Of a stretch of 26,022 nucleotides of DNA, positions 6,419-13,566 are shown piece by piece. This stretch comes from RGIG4097 sp964550635 (GTDB taxonomy: Bacteria > Bacillota > Clostridia > Christensenellales > CAG-917): contig CAZJZV010000020.1 in assembly GCA_964550635.1 (NCBI GenBank), positions 1 to 26,022 of the forward strand, read 5' to 3'. Below the pieces are notes generated by a model that saw only the letters and a list, made by a program, of their open reading frames with translations, was not told the origin of the DNA and searched no databases. Position 1 is the first letter of the stretch. Each line of letters begins with the position of its first letter. Position numbers and translations under genes: made by a program.

Positions 6419-7519
6419 ATGAAAGTTATCTGCAATGGAAATGAATTAAGCGATGCACTCCAAAGAGTCGTAAAAGCACTCCCTGTGAAGAGAGGAAACC
6501 CTGTGTTTGAATGTGTGAAAGTTGTTGCAAAAGAAGACACACTCACACTTTTTGCGACCGACCTTGAACTTGCAATCGAGAAGAAAATCAACGCAGAAGT
6601 TTTGATCGAAGGCACTGTCGTCGTCCCCGGTAAACTCTTTGCGGATTATGCAAAACGTATCGCAGAAGAGCAAATCGAACTTGACGGCACCGATGAAAAC
6701 AAACTTTTCATCAAATATCTCGACAGTGAAGTTTTCATCAACTGCATGAATGCGGACGAATATCCCGTCATCAAAGACGTCGAAAAGGATAAGTCTTTCA
6801 TCATTCTCAAAAAGGATCTCAAAGAACTCATCAACAAAGTCAAATTCAACGTCGCGGTTGATGAAGCGCGTCCTTCTCTCCGCGGTATTTGCCTTAATAT
6901 CAAAGGTGAAGAAATCGAAGGCGTCGCATCCGACGGTTTCAGACTTGCACTTTCTCGTCAACCTATCAAAAACAACGGTATAATCGAAAAAATCGTCGTC
7001 CCCGTCAAGAGTATGAATGAACTCTGCTCTCTTATCGACGATGATAACGAAACTATAACCGTTTATATTGATAATAATTTCATAATGGTAGACCTCTTCC
7101 ATACCAAACTCGTATCTAGACTTATCGCGGAAGACTATATCTCATATGAAAAAATCATCCCCAACGTGTTTACCACCGAAGTCACCATCGACAAAAAACA
7201 ATTTGAAAACAGTATCGAACGCGTATCCCTCATCAACCGCTCCGAGAAAAAAGCGTACGTGAAAATGGAAATCAAAGAAGATTCCATCTCTCTCAACGCG
7301 CACAGTGAAGACGGTGAAGTCAATGAAAAAGTCACCATCGGTCTCAAAGGTAAAGATTTGACGATTGGTTTCAACAGTAAATATATCAGTGAAAGTATGA
7401 AAGCGATTTCCGATCCGTTTATCACTCTCAACTTCACGTCGTCGACCGCACCGGGAATCATCAAAGGCGAACAAGATAATTGGCTCTATTTGATTCTTCC
7501 TCTTCGCGTGATTGGTTAA
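6419..7519 (+). CDS. dnaN: DNA polymerase III beta subunit (sliding clamp)
   Basis: DnaN forms the ring-shaped dimer that tethers DNA polymerase III to DNA and recruits other replication and repair proteins. The 366-residue protein has the length of a three-domain bacterial clamp. It begins MKVICNGNELSDALQRVVKALP, shows SDGFRLA near residue 178 at the end of domain 1-2, and ends with LPLRVIG, the degenerate relative of the usual C-terminal LPMRL/V that shapes the protein-binding pocket. The ribosome site is weak (AGG about 8 nt before ATG). It lies upstream of dnaA, whereas most bacteria have dnaA-dnaN. It has its own promoter and terminator, so it is a separate transcription unit. Confidence 0.96.
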   Translation: MKVICNGNELSDALQRVVKALPVKRGNPVFECVKVVAKEDTLTLFATDLELAIEKKINAEVLIEGTVVVPGKLFADYAKRIAEEQIELDGTDENKLFIKYLDSEVFINCMNADEYPVIKDVEKDKSFIILKKDLKELINKVKFNVAVDEARPSLRGICLNIKGEEIEGVASDGFRLALSRQPIKNNGIIEKIVVPVKSMNELCSLIDDDNETITVYIDNNFIMVDLFHTKLVSRLIAEDYISYEKIIPNVFTTEVTIDKKQFENSIERVSLINRSEKKAYVKMEIKEDSISLNAHSEDGEVNEKVTIGLKGKDLTIGFNSKYISESMKAISDPFITLNFTSSTAPGIIKGEQDNWLYLILPLRVIG

Positions 7520-7562
7520 AATCAATACTTATAATATTAAAATTAACACTTATAATAAAATT

Positions 7563-7589
7563 CGCCGTAATGAAAGTTACGGCGTTTTT
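7563..7589 (+). terminator. Terminator of dnaN
   Basis: CGCCGTAA (7563-7570) and TTACGGCG (7577-7584) form a perfect 8-bp stem with a six-base loop and a T tail. It separates dnaN from dnaA transcription. Confidence 0.9.
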
Positions 7590-7956
7590 ATATCATAATT
7601 TTTTATGATAATCACACTTATATAATTGATACGTTTTTCTAATTAACACACTTTTATATTATAAATAATATAAACTTTCGTATTTTCTATCAAATAAAGA
7701 CAAAATCAACAAAATTAATATATTTTATTTTGATAATATCAAGAAAAATAATATTTAAAAAATCAAGCGAAATAATTTCAAAACTATAGTGATGATTTAA
7801 TAGTACTATAGTTTAATACAATCAATTCATTATATAAAAATCAACGCGATTTTCAACTTGTGAAACAATAAAAAATGTTCCACAAAAACGCTAATTGGGT
7901 ATGAAAAAAATCAGGGCGCAAAATGTAGTAAAAATAAAAATTTACGTCATTTTTCG
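7590..7956. other. Long AT-rich gene-free region before dnaA
   Basis: No open frame or RNA gene is apparent. The stretch is strongly A/T-biased and may contribute to origin unwinding, but it lacks good DnaA boxes. Two structured elements stand out. AAACTATAGT (7781-7790) and ACTATAGTTT (7805-7814) are inverted copies that each contain the palindrome ACTATAGT. TTGTGAAACA (7858-7867) and TGTTCCACAA (7876-7885) form an inverted repeat made of the two half-sites of parS in everted order. Confidence 0.6.
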
Positions 7957-7985
7957 TTGAAAAAATAAATTTCAGATTATATAAT
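7957..7985 (+). promoter_or_regulatory. Promoter of dnaA, placed for a leaderless start
   Basis: TTGAAA (7957-7962), a 17-nt spacer and a perfect TATAAT (7980-7985) lie 7 nt before ATG 7993. The intervening bases, aaccagc, contain no Shine-Dalgarno sequence. This is the strongest of the four such arrangements in the window. Confidence 0.75.
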
Positions 7986-7992
7986 AACCAGC

Positions 7993-9363
7993 ATGGTAGG
8001 AAAAGAAGAATTTTGGTCTGACGCCAAAAACGAATTATCTAAAATTATGCAGGCAATAAGCTACGAGATTTGGATTGACAAACTCGAGCCTGTTTGCTTT
8101 ATCGGTGACACTTTTGTATTGTGCACCATTTCCGCTATGTCGAAAAAGACGATTGACGAGCGTCATCTCGACCTCATCACCGAAGTCGTCAACAAACTCA
8201 ATCCTTCCGTCACGAAAGTCGAAATCATCACCGCCGACAAAAAAGAAGATTATCTTGCCCGTCAAACTGAATATTTGCCGGGCGCAGGTATCGTCGTCGA
8301 CAACAAAAAACGCGGTGGAGACAAGAAAATCAATCCTTTCAACGAGAGATACACTTTCGATAGTTTCGTGGAAGGGAAGTCGAACAACTACGCATTAGCG
8401 GCGGTCAAGACGGTTGCGGAAAACCCCGGTGGAAAATACAATCCTCTTTTCATCTACTCCGACGTAGGTCTTGGAAAAACACACCTTCTTCACGCGATAG
8501 GCAACTATCTCTACACAAATTCCCCCAAAACAAAGGTGGTGTACGTCAATTCCGAGCAAATGATAGCGGAATTTGTTGCTTTGAGTCTCAATCATAACAA
8601 CGAAGAAAGCAATAAATTCAGAGAGAAATATCGCTCCTGCGACGTGCTTATGGTGGACGACGTGCAATTTCTTGCGAAGAGAGAACAAACGCAAGAAGCA
8701 CTTTTCCATATCTTCAACGACCTACATCAAGCGAACAAACAAATCATTCTCACTTCAGACCGTTCACCTAAAGAACTCGTCACCCTCGAAGAGAGATTGC
8801 GCACTCGTTTTGCTTGGGGACTCACAGTAGACATTCAAGTGCCTGACACCGAAACGAGAATCGCAATTCTCAAGACCAAAGCGGCGCAAGAGAATTTCAA
8901 TTTAAGCGACGAAGTCGCAATGTATATCGCGGAAAATTGCACGACCAATATTCGTGAAATGGAAGGACTGCTCAACAAAATAGTCTTTTACAGTTCACTT
9001 ACAAACCACGTCATCAACACGAAAGAACTTGCCGCAGACGCACTCAGAGAGTCTTTCGATGAGAAGAAAGACACCCTTGACGCAAGTGATATAATCAATG
9101 CGGTTTGCAAGTATTTCAAGTTGTCAACCGCGGATATTTACTCGAAGAAAAAGACGAAAAATATTGTTGAACCCAGAATGATAGCGATCTATCTCATCAC
9201 GGAAATGCTATCCTTGCCCCTTGTGACGATAGGTCAAATTTTCGGCGGAAGGGATCATACGACGGTCATACACGCACGCGACAAAATCAGTGAGCAAATC
9301 AAAACAGATAAGCGCATAAAAATCGTCGTGGCGGACATAAAAAATATGTTACTCAACAGATAA
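7993..9363 (+). CDS. dnaA: Chromosomal replication initiator DnaA
   Basis: DnaA is an AAA+ ATPase that binds DnaA boxes, melts oriC and loads the helicase. The 456-residue protein has domain I (about 1-80), a short linker, the AAA+ core starting near NPFNERYTFDSFV, Walker B VLMVDDVQFL (Asp222, Asp223), and the DNA-binding domain IV with its signature GGRDHTTVIHARDKI starting near residue 418. The Walker A segment reads SDVGLGKTH (156-164). The usual GGxGLGKT has lost both leading glycines, although the catalytic GKT is intact. The start has no ribosome site and fits a leaderless mRNA. Its neighbours are dnaN upstream and recF downstream, each with its own promoter. A terminator follows directly. 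Confidence 0.97.
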   Translation: MVGKEEFWSDAKNELSKIMQAISYEIWIDKLEPVCFIGDTFVLCTISAMSKKTIDERHLDLITEVVNKLNPSVTKVEIITADKKEDYLARQTEYLPGAGIVVDNKKRGGDKKINPFNERYTFDSFVEGKSNNYALAAVKTVAENPGGKYNPLFIYSDVGLGKTHLLHAIGNYLYTNSPKTKVVYVNSEQMIAEFVALSLNHNNEESNKFREKYRSCDVLMVDDVQFLAKREQTQEALFHIFNDLHQANKQIILTSDRSPKELVTLEERLRTRFAWGLTVDIQVPDTETRIAILKTKAAQENFNLSDEVAMYIAENCTTNIREMEGLLNKIVFYSSLTNHVINTKELAADALRESFDEKKDTLDASDIINAVCKYFKLSTADIYSKKKTKNIVEPRMIAIYLITEMLSLPLVTIGQIFGGRDHTTVIHARDKISEQIKTDKRIKIVVADIKNMLLNR

Positions 9364-9386
9364 AACGGAATTTATTTCCGTTTTTT
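9364..9386 (+). terminator. Terminator of dnaA
   Basis: AACGGAA (9364-9370) and TTCCGTT (9376-9382) form the stem, with loop TTTAT and a T tail. It begins right after the dnaA stop. Confidence 0.8.
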
Positions 9387-9529
9387 CTTTATAATTTAAC
9401 AAAGATTTTACGCTTAAAAAAATTGTTTTTTGATTGATACTTTGATTGAGTTTGTCAAAAAAGTTTTGTGATATTTTGATATAGTAAAAATCCGCTTTAT
9501 AAAATTATAGAATATATTTTATAAAAAGT

Positions 9530-9558
9530 TTGTAAATAGCACGGTTTTAGGTTATAAT
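9530..9558 (+). promoter_or_regulatory. Promoter of recF, placed for a leaderless start
   Basis: TTGTAA (9530-9535), a 17-nt spacer and a perfect TATAAT (9553-9558) lie 6 nt (gctcgt) before ATG 9565. There is no Shine-Dalgarno site. Confidence 0.7.
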
Positions 9559-9564
9559 GCTCGT

Positions 9565-10641
9565 ATGAAAGCAACGTCGTTGACACTTACAGATTTTCGC
9601 AATTACGCAAGTCAATCCGTAGAATTTACGGACGGGCTTAACGTATTGTACGGCGAAAATGCAAGCGGAAAGACGAATATGCTTGAAAGTATCTATCTAT
9701 GCTCTGTGTTGCGCTCTCCGCGCACAACGAAGGATAAAGAGCTTATCCGCATAGGTGCAACAAAAGCGAAGATAAAAATTGCGGTAGAGAAGAAATATCG
9801 CAAGCATACGATTGACATTCAAATCGACGAAGTAGGCAAGAAAAAAGTTGCGATAGACGGTTTGCCCGTGCAGAGAGCAGGGGAACTTCTCGGAGTGCTT
9901 GGGGTTGTCTATTTCTCACCCGACGAGATGAAATTGGTCAAAGAATCTCCCGCCGAAAGACGGAGTTTTTTGGACGTCGGATTATCCCAACAACAGAAGA
10001 GTTATTTCGTTGCGTTGCAGAGATACAACAAGGCGTTGAAGCAAAGAAACAACCTTCTCAAAGAAAGTAAATTCAGTGAAAATTTGGACAGTATGCTTGA
10101 CGTTTTTGACGCGTCTTTATGTGAGCACGGAGCCATACTTATCGCCAAAAGAATGGAGTATATTTCCGCTCTTGACAAGGTGTCTACGGAGTATCATTCC
10201 AAACTCAGCGGGAACAAAGAAAAACTCAAACTTTCGTACGAAAGCGGAGTTAATCTTGTCGGAAACATAAGATTAAACCTTGAATCTGCAATTTCAAACG
10301 CAAGACAAAAAGATAAGGAATTAGGGTTCAGTACGGTCGGTCCGCACCGCGACGATATAAAAATCGAGATAGACGGAAGGGACTCGAGAAAGTTCGCTTC
10401 ACAAGGGCAACAAAGGACTATTGCGCTTGCTATGAAACTAGGCGAAGTTGAGTTGTATAAAGAAGAAACCGGGGAATATCCCGTCCTTCTTCTCGACGAC
10501 GTTTTGAGCGAGCTTGACGAGAACAGAAGAAATGTGCTTCTCGGCGTAACCGACGGAGTGCAAACAATACTCACTTGCACGGAGTTCGATGGTGAGTGTA
10601 GAAGAAAATATAAGGTGGAAAATGGAAAGATAAATGGGTGA
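9565..10641 (+). CDS. recF: DNA replication and repair protein RecF
   Basis: RecF is an SMC-like ATPase that works with RecO and RecR to load RecA at single-strand gaps. In this 358-residue protein the Walker A motif GENASGKT spans residues 30-37. The ABC-type signature region SQGQQRT begins at Ser279, and the Walker B segment PVLLLDDVLSELDE runs from residue 306 with Asp311-Asp312. The coil-forming middle is typical of the family. The 3' end overlaps the start of the downstream exporter gene by 8 nt (ATGGGTGA), so the two are probably co-translated. The small S4-domain gene often found between dnaN and recF is absent. The start relies on a promoter whose -10 is 6 nt away. Confidence 0.96.
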   Translation: MKATSLTLTDFRNYASQSVEFTDGLNVLYGENASGKTNMLESIYLCSVLRSPRTTKDKELIRIGATKAKIKIAVEKKYRKHTIDIQIDEVGKKKVAIDGLPVQRAGELLGVLGVVYFSPDEMKLVKESPAERRSFLDVGLSQQQKSYFVALQRYNKALKQRNNLLKESKFSENLDSMLDVFDASLCEHGAILIAKRMEYISALDKVSTEYHSKLSGNKEKLKLSYESGVNLVGNIRLNLESAISNARQKDKELGFSTVGPHRDDIKIEIDGRDSRKFASQGQQRTIALAMKLGEVELYKEETGEYPVLLLDDVLSELDENRRNVLLGVTDGVQTILTCTEFDGECRRKYKVENGKING

Positions 10642-11599
10642 AGTGTTTCTTGATGCGTTCATAGACTCTTTGAAAGTTTTGGCGGTGCTTGTTGTCGTCA
10701 ATTTTTTGGTTGCTATCATCGAGCCGAGAGTCGCGGGAAAAATCAATCTCAAAGGAAAATTCGCGCCACTTATCGGCACTGCGGTTGGACTCATTCCGCA
10801 ATGCGGTTTTTCGGTTGTAGCGACAGACCTATACCAAAAAAGACATATAACGGTCGGCACCCTTCTCGGTGTGTATCTTGCGACGTCGGACGAAGCGTTG
10901 CCCATATTCCTTGCAAATCCCGACAAAGCGTTGCACGTGCTACCCTTGCTTGCATTCAAATTTGCGATAGGACTAATCGTCGGATATACGGCGGATTTTG
11001 TCTACTCGAAGAGCAAGAAAGAAGTCCGTGAGCATAACGAGCATTGTGAGCATACACCCGAAATTCATCTCGGTTGTTGTCATCACGAAATCGAACCCGA
11101 ACACCACGAGGACGGACACGACCATTCTCATTGCGGTGAACCTTGCGGAGATGAGATTGAAAATAAACGACTTGAAAGAAAGGATAAAATCAAAAAGTAC
11201 GTGTTGCACCCGCTTGTGCATAGCGGAAAGATTTTTTTGTACGTTTTTGCGATAAATATAATCTTCGGTGTGGTGATTTACTTCATCGGAGAAGATAAAT
11301 TCGTCGAATTTTTGAGAGCGAACAAATACGTTGCACCGCTATTTGCGGTCATCGTCGGGGCAATCCCGAATTGCGCGTCGTCCGTCGTCATCAGCAATTT
11401 GTATCTGATAGGCGGTCTCGGATTCGGCGCAACTCTCGGCGGACTCTGTATGAATGCAGGGTTGGGCTTCGCGGTGCTTTTCAAAAACACCAAAGCAACA
11501 AAGGAAAATTTTGTGATATTCGGCGTTATGTTTGCCGTATCGGTTGCGGTTGCATACGCCGTCGGAGCGATATTCGGATTTGACGTTTTGGCGATTTAA
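10634..11599 (+). CDS. Putative heavy-metal (manganese-type) exporter, ArsP_2-like membrane protein
   Basis: This 321-residue polytopic membrane protein has two similar halves, each with a hydrophobic repeat carrying the motifs GTAVGLIPQCGFSVV (about residues 48-62) and GAIPNCASSVVISNLY (about 243-258). Between them lies a hydrophilic loop (about 130-180) crowded with His, Cys and acidic residues, for example HDHSHCGEPC, a likely metal-binding segment. This fits the family annotated as putative manganese transporter or 10-TM heavy-metal exporter (ArsP_2). The start overlaps recF by 8 nt, with GGAAAG as a weak ribosome site. The end overlaps the convergent spo0A stop within a shared TTAA. Metal specificity cannot be told from sequence, and no metal-responsive regulator is adjacent. 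Confidence 0.8.
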   Translation: MGEVFLDAFIDSLKVLAVLVVVNFLVAIIEPRVAGKINLKGKFAPLIGTAVGLIPQCGFSVVATDLYQKRHITVGTLLGVYLATSDEALPIFLANPDKALHVLPLLAFKFAIGLIVGYTADFVYSKSKKEVREHNEHCEHTPEIHLGCCHHEIEPEHHEDGHDHSHCGEPCGDEIENKRLERKDKIKKYVLHPLVHSGKIFLYVFAINIIFGVVIYFIGEDKFVEFLRANKYVAPLFAVIVGAIPNCASSVVISNLYLIGGLGFGATLGGLCMNAGLGFAVLFKNTKATKENFVIFGVMFAVSVAVAYAVGAIFGFDVLAI

Positions 11600-12333
11600 G
11601 CCTCTAGTAGCATCTTGTCTGCAATGAGCGCGATAAACTCTCCGTTTGTCGGTTTTTCGTTGGGGGAGTAAATTTTTATCCCGAAGATACTGTTGATATT
11701 TTCGATTTTGCCCCTATTCCAAGCGACTTCTATCGCATGACGTATGGCGCGCTCTACTTTCGACGGCGACGTGTTGAAACGCTCCGCAATAGTGGGGTAT
11801 AGTTTTTTAGTGATACTGCTGATGATTTCAGGGGAATCGATCGTCATCTTGATCGCTTCGCGCAGGAATTGATAGCCTTTTATATGCGCGGGTATTCCCA
11901 CGGATATGAATAGATTGGATATTTTTTCGTCGAGTGATTTGTTGTTGTGTACGGCGGGTTGAGTGGTTGCGGATTCGCGACTTAGTTCGTCGAGAGTGGA
12001 TTTTAACGTGTCGTAGTCGAAGGGTTTTGCAAGGAAATAACTTGCGCCGTATTTGAACGCTTTCTGCACGAATCCGTCGGACGCGAGTTGGGACATCATA
12101 ACAACGGTAGGTTTTTGCGTTTTCAGGGACGCGAGAACCCCGAAACCGTCGAGTTCGGGCATAACTATATCGAGAAGTAGGAAGTCGGGTGATGTTTTTT
12201 CAATCATTCTGAGCGCGGAAACACCGTTGTCCGCAAGCCCCGCCACTTCATAGTCGTCCGTCGTATCGAAAAATTCTTTCAAACTTATGGAAAGTCCGAC
12301 GTTATCATCTGCAATCACTATACTTTTTTTCAT
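11596..12333 (-). CDS. spo0A: Sporulation master response regulator Spo0A
   Basis: Spo0A is the phosphorelay-controlled transcription factor that starts sporulation in endospore-forming Firmicutes. The receiver domain has Asp9-Asp10, the phospho-acceptor Asp55 in LLLDIVMPELDG and Lys103 in AKPFD. The C-terminal DNA-binding domain carries the diagnostic VERAIRHAIEVAWNRG helix and ends with KPTNGEFIALIADKM. ATG 12333 (245 residues) is chosen because GGAGG lies 6 nt upstream and translation then begins MKKSIVIADDN; the frame is open further upstream but has no ribosome site there. spoIVB, the usual upstream neighbour, is missing. No confident promoter was found. The gene has no terminator before the convergent exporter gene, so antisense overlap is expected. 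Confidence 0.96.
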   Translation of the reverse strand: MKKSIVIADDNVGLSISLKEFFDTTDDYEVAGLADNGVSALRMIEKTSPDFLLLDIVMPELDGFGVLASLKTQKPTVVMMSQLASDGFVQKAFKYGASYFLAKPFDYDTLKSTLDELSRESATTQPAVHNNKSLDEKISNLFISVGIPAHIKGYQFLREAIKMTIDSPEIISSITKKLYPTIAERFNTSPSKVERAIRHAIEVAWNRGKIENINSIFGIKIYSPNEKPTNGEFIALIADKMLLEA

Positions 12334-12657
12334 AATATCCTCCAAAAAAATGTTGTATTTTGATTTTAGCACATGGATTTTTGAAAAAATCGAACACAAA
12401 AACACCAAAAACAACTGTTTTTGTCATATTTTTTATTATTTTGTTTTTATCACGTGATTTTGTTGAATAATCAATATCTTTTTCATTGATATTAGCACCG
12501 AAATCGCAAGAATGGCAAGTGTTTTTCACCATTTTATTATTTTCACGAATTATCCCCGCTCGGCGCGTTTTGCGGAATTATTATTTTTTTGCAAAAAACA
12601 GTTTACAACTACGCACCTTATCAATATAATATATGAAAAATTATTAGTGAGGTAATT
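12334..12657. promoter_or_regulatory. Divergent control region between spo0A and the zinc-ribbon gene
   Basis: No gene is visible. On the spo0A side, ACAAAAACA (12396-12404) and TGTTTTTGT (12416-12424) form a 9-bp inverted repeat with an 11-nt centre. ATCACGTGAT (12449-12458) is a perfect 10-bp palindrome. Either could be an operator. The remainder is AT-rich. I could not place a convincing sigma-A or sigma-H promoter for spo0A. Confidence 0.4.
12602..12630 (+). promoter_or_regulatory. Promoter of the zinc-ribbon gene
   Basis: TTTACA (12602-12607), a 17-nt spacer and a perfect TATAAT (12625-12630) are followed by a leader of about 20 nt with GAGGT before ATG 12658. Confidence 0.75.
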
Positions 12658-13131
12658 ATGGCTAAATATAAAAAGTGCCCTCGCTGCGAACTGAATTGGA
12701 TTCTCGTCGAAAACGAACTTTGCGAAGTCTGCAAAGCCGAACTCGGTAAGGAAAGCACTATCTCTCTCCTTGAAGACGAAGAAGACGAAGACCTTATGAA
12801 CGAACGTATCTGCCCCATTTGCAAGGTCAACTACCTTGAAGGCGATGAGGAAATGTGCCCCACCTGCAAAATGGAACAGGCAAACAAGAAAAAAGAAGAA
12901 GAGGACGACGATTGGTCCAAATACGAAGAGGACGACGAAGATATTCTCGACGACGATCTCATCTCCGACGAGGACGAAGACAAAATCTCTCTCACCGAAC
13001 TTCAAGAAGAGGAAGAAGCGGAAGCGGACGACGATGAAGAAGAAGCGTTTGTTGACGACTTTGACGAATCCTTCGTAGAATTCAAAGAAGGAGACTACGA
13101 AGAGGACGACGAAGAAGACGAGGAAGAATGA
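12658..13131 (+). CDS. Hypothetical two-zinc-ribbon protein with a highly acidic C-terminus
   Basis: I do not recognise this gene as a named family. The 157-residue product begins with two short zinc-ribbon-like modules: CPRC with CEVC (about residues 8-25), and CPIC with CPTC (about 52-70), the second resembling the NERICPICKVNYLEGDE type of knuckle. From residue 77 to the end it is dominated by Glu and Asp with a few aromatic residues and would be disordered and strongly negative. The soluble zinc modules plus acidic tail suggest a protein- or nucleic-acid-associated factor, for example a DNA mimic or a transcription/ribosome accessory, but this is only inference. It has its own promoter, ribosome site and strong terminator, so it is a real monocistronic gene. 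It lies divergent from spo0A. Confidence 0.82.
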   Translation: MAKYKKCPRCELNWILVENELCEVCKAELGKESTISLLEDEEDEDLMNERICPICKVNYLEGDEEMCPTCKMEQANKKKEEEDDDWSKYEEDDEDILDDDLISDEDEDKISLTELQEEEEAEADDDEEEAFVDDFDESFVEFKEGDYEEDDEEDEEE

Positions 13132-13133
13132 TG

Positions 13134-13163
13134 AAAAAAGCACTGCAAAGGCAGTGCTTTTTT
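13134..13163 (+). terminator. Terminator of the zinc-ribbon gene
   Basis: A perfect 13-bp stem (13134-13146 with 13151-13163) has an AAAG loop. The GC core is GCACTGC/GCAGTGC, flanked by A and T runs, so it should work in both directions. Confidence 0.93.
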
Positions 13164-13164
13164 A

Positions 13165-13232
13165 ATGATATACGTTCCTTGCGGAACGCATGATATATGG
13201 CTTGCGCCATATTATATACTTGCTTCGCAGGT
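13165..13232 (-). repeat. Second mini-hairpin array, inverted orientation
   Basis: Read on the minus strand, three hairpins occur at 13232-13218, 13212-13195 and 13188-13173. Their loops are GAA, GCAA and GCAA, each closed by C-G. They are separated by ATATAA- and ATATCAT-like spacers. This is the same grammar as the array at 4124-4360, with different stem sequences. It starts right at the zinc-ribbon gene terminator. Confidence 0.75.
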
Positions 13233-13566
13233 TGCTTATGCGTCGAAGCCGTCGGCAATTTTCGGTGAAAATTGTTCTGACGGCGCTAGCAACGCAACTT
13301 CTACCGCACGAAAATTTTTTGCTACAATTCAAACATAATCTGTAACTCAATTCGTATTCCGCAAAATTTTCGTTTTGGTGTTAAAGCGGGTGGGACACCC
13401 ACACCCGAAAAATTTTTGTGCGGTGTTTGAACTCACTATGAGCGAGTGTTCTTATACAAGCACATACTTATAAAAGGGAATATTTTGTTTGAGCGACACC
13501 GACGGCATATTGTGGATTTTTATTTTATTTTTTTAATATACAAAGTCAAAAAAAACGCTATTTGCA
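13233..13566. other. Gene-free region with nested inverted repeats
   Basis: A long hairpin has outer arms GCCGTC/GACGGC (13248-13253 and 13279-13284) and inner arms CAATTTTC/GAAAATTG (13256-13263 and 13267-13274). The whole is bracketed by GTTGC/GCAAC. A second inverted pair, ACCGCAC plus an A/T block (13303-13320 and 13407-13424, 16 of 18 matching), bounds about 120 bp and looks like terminal repeats of a small non-autonomous element. GGGTG/CACCC forms another small hairpin near 13390. No convincing gene is present. Confidence 0.5.

Noticed and set aside
12550..13143. Minus-strand frame opposite the zinc-ribbon gene
   Set aside because: A Phe/Val-rich translation produced by reading the acidic GAA/GAC codons in reverse.
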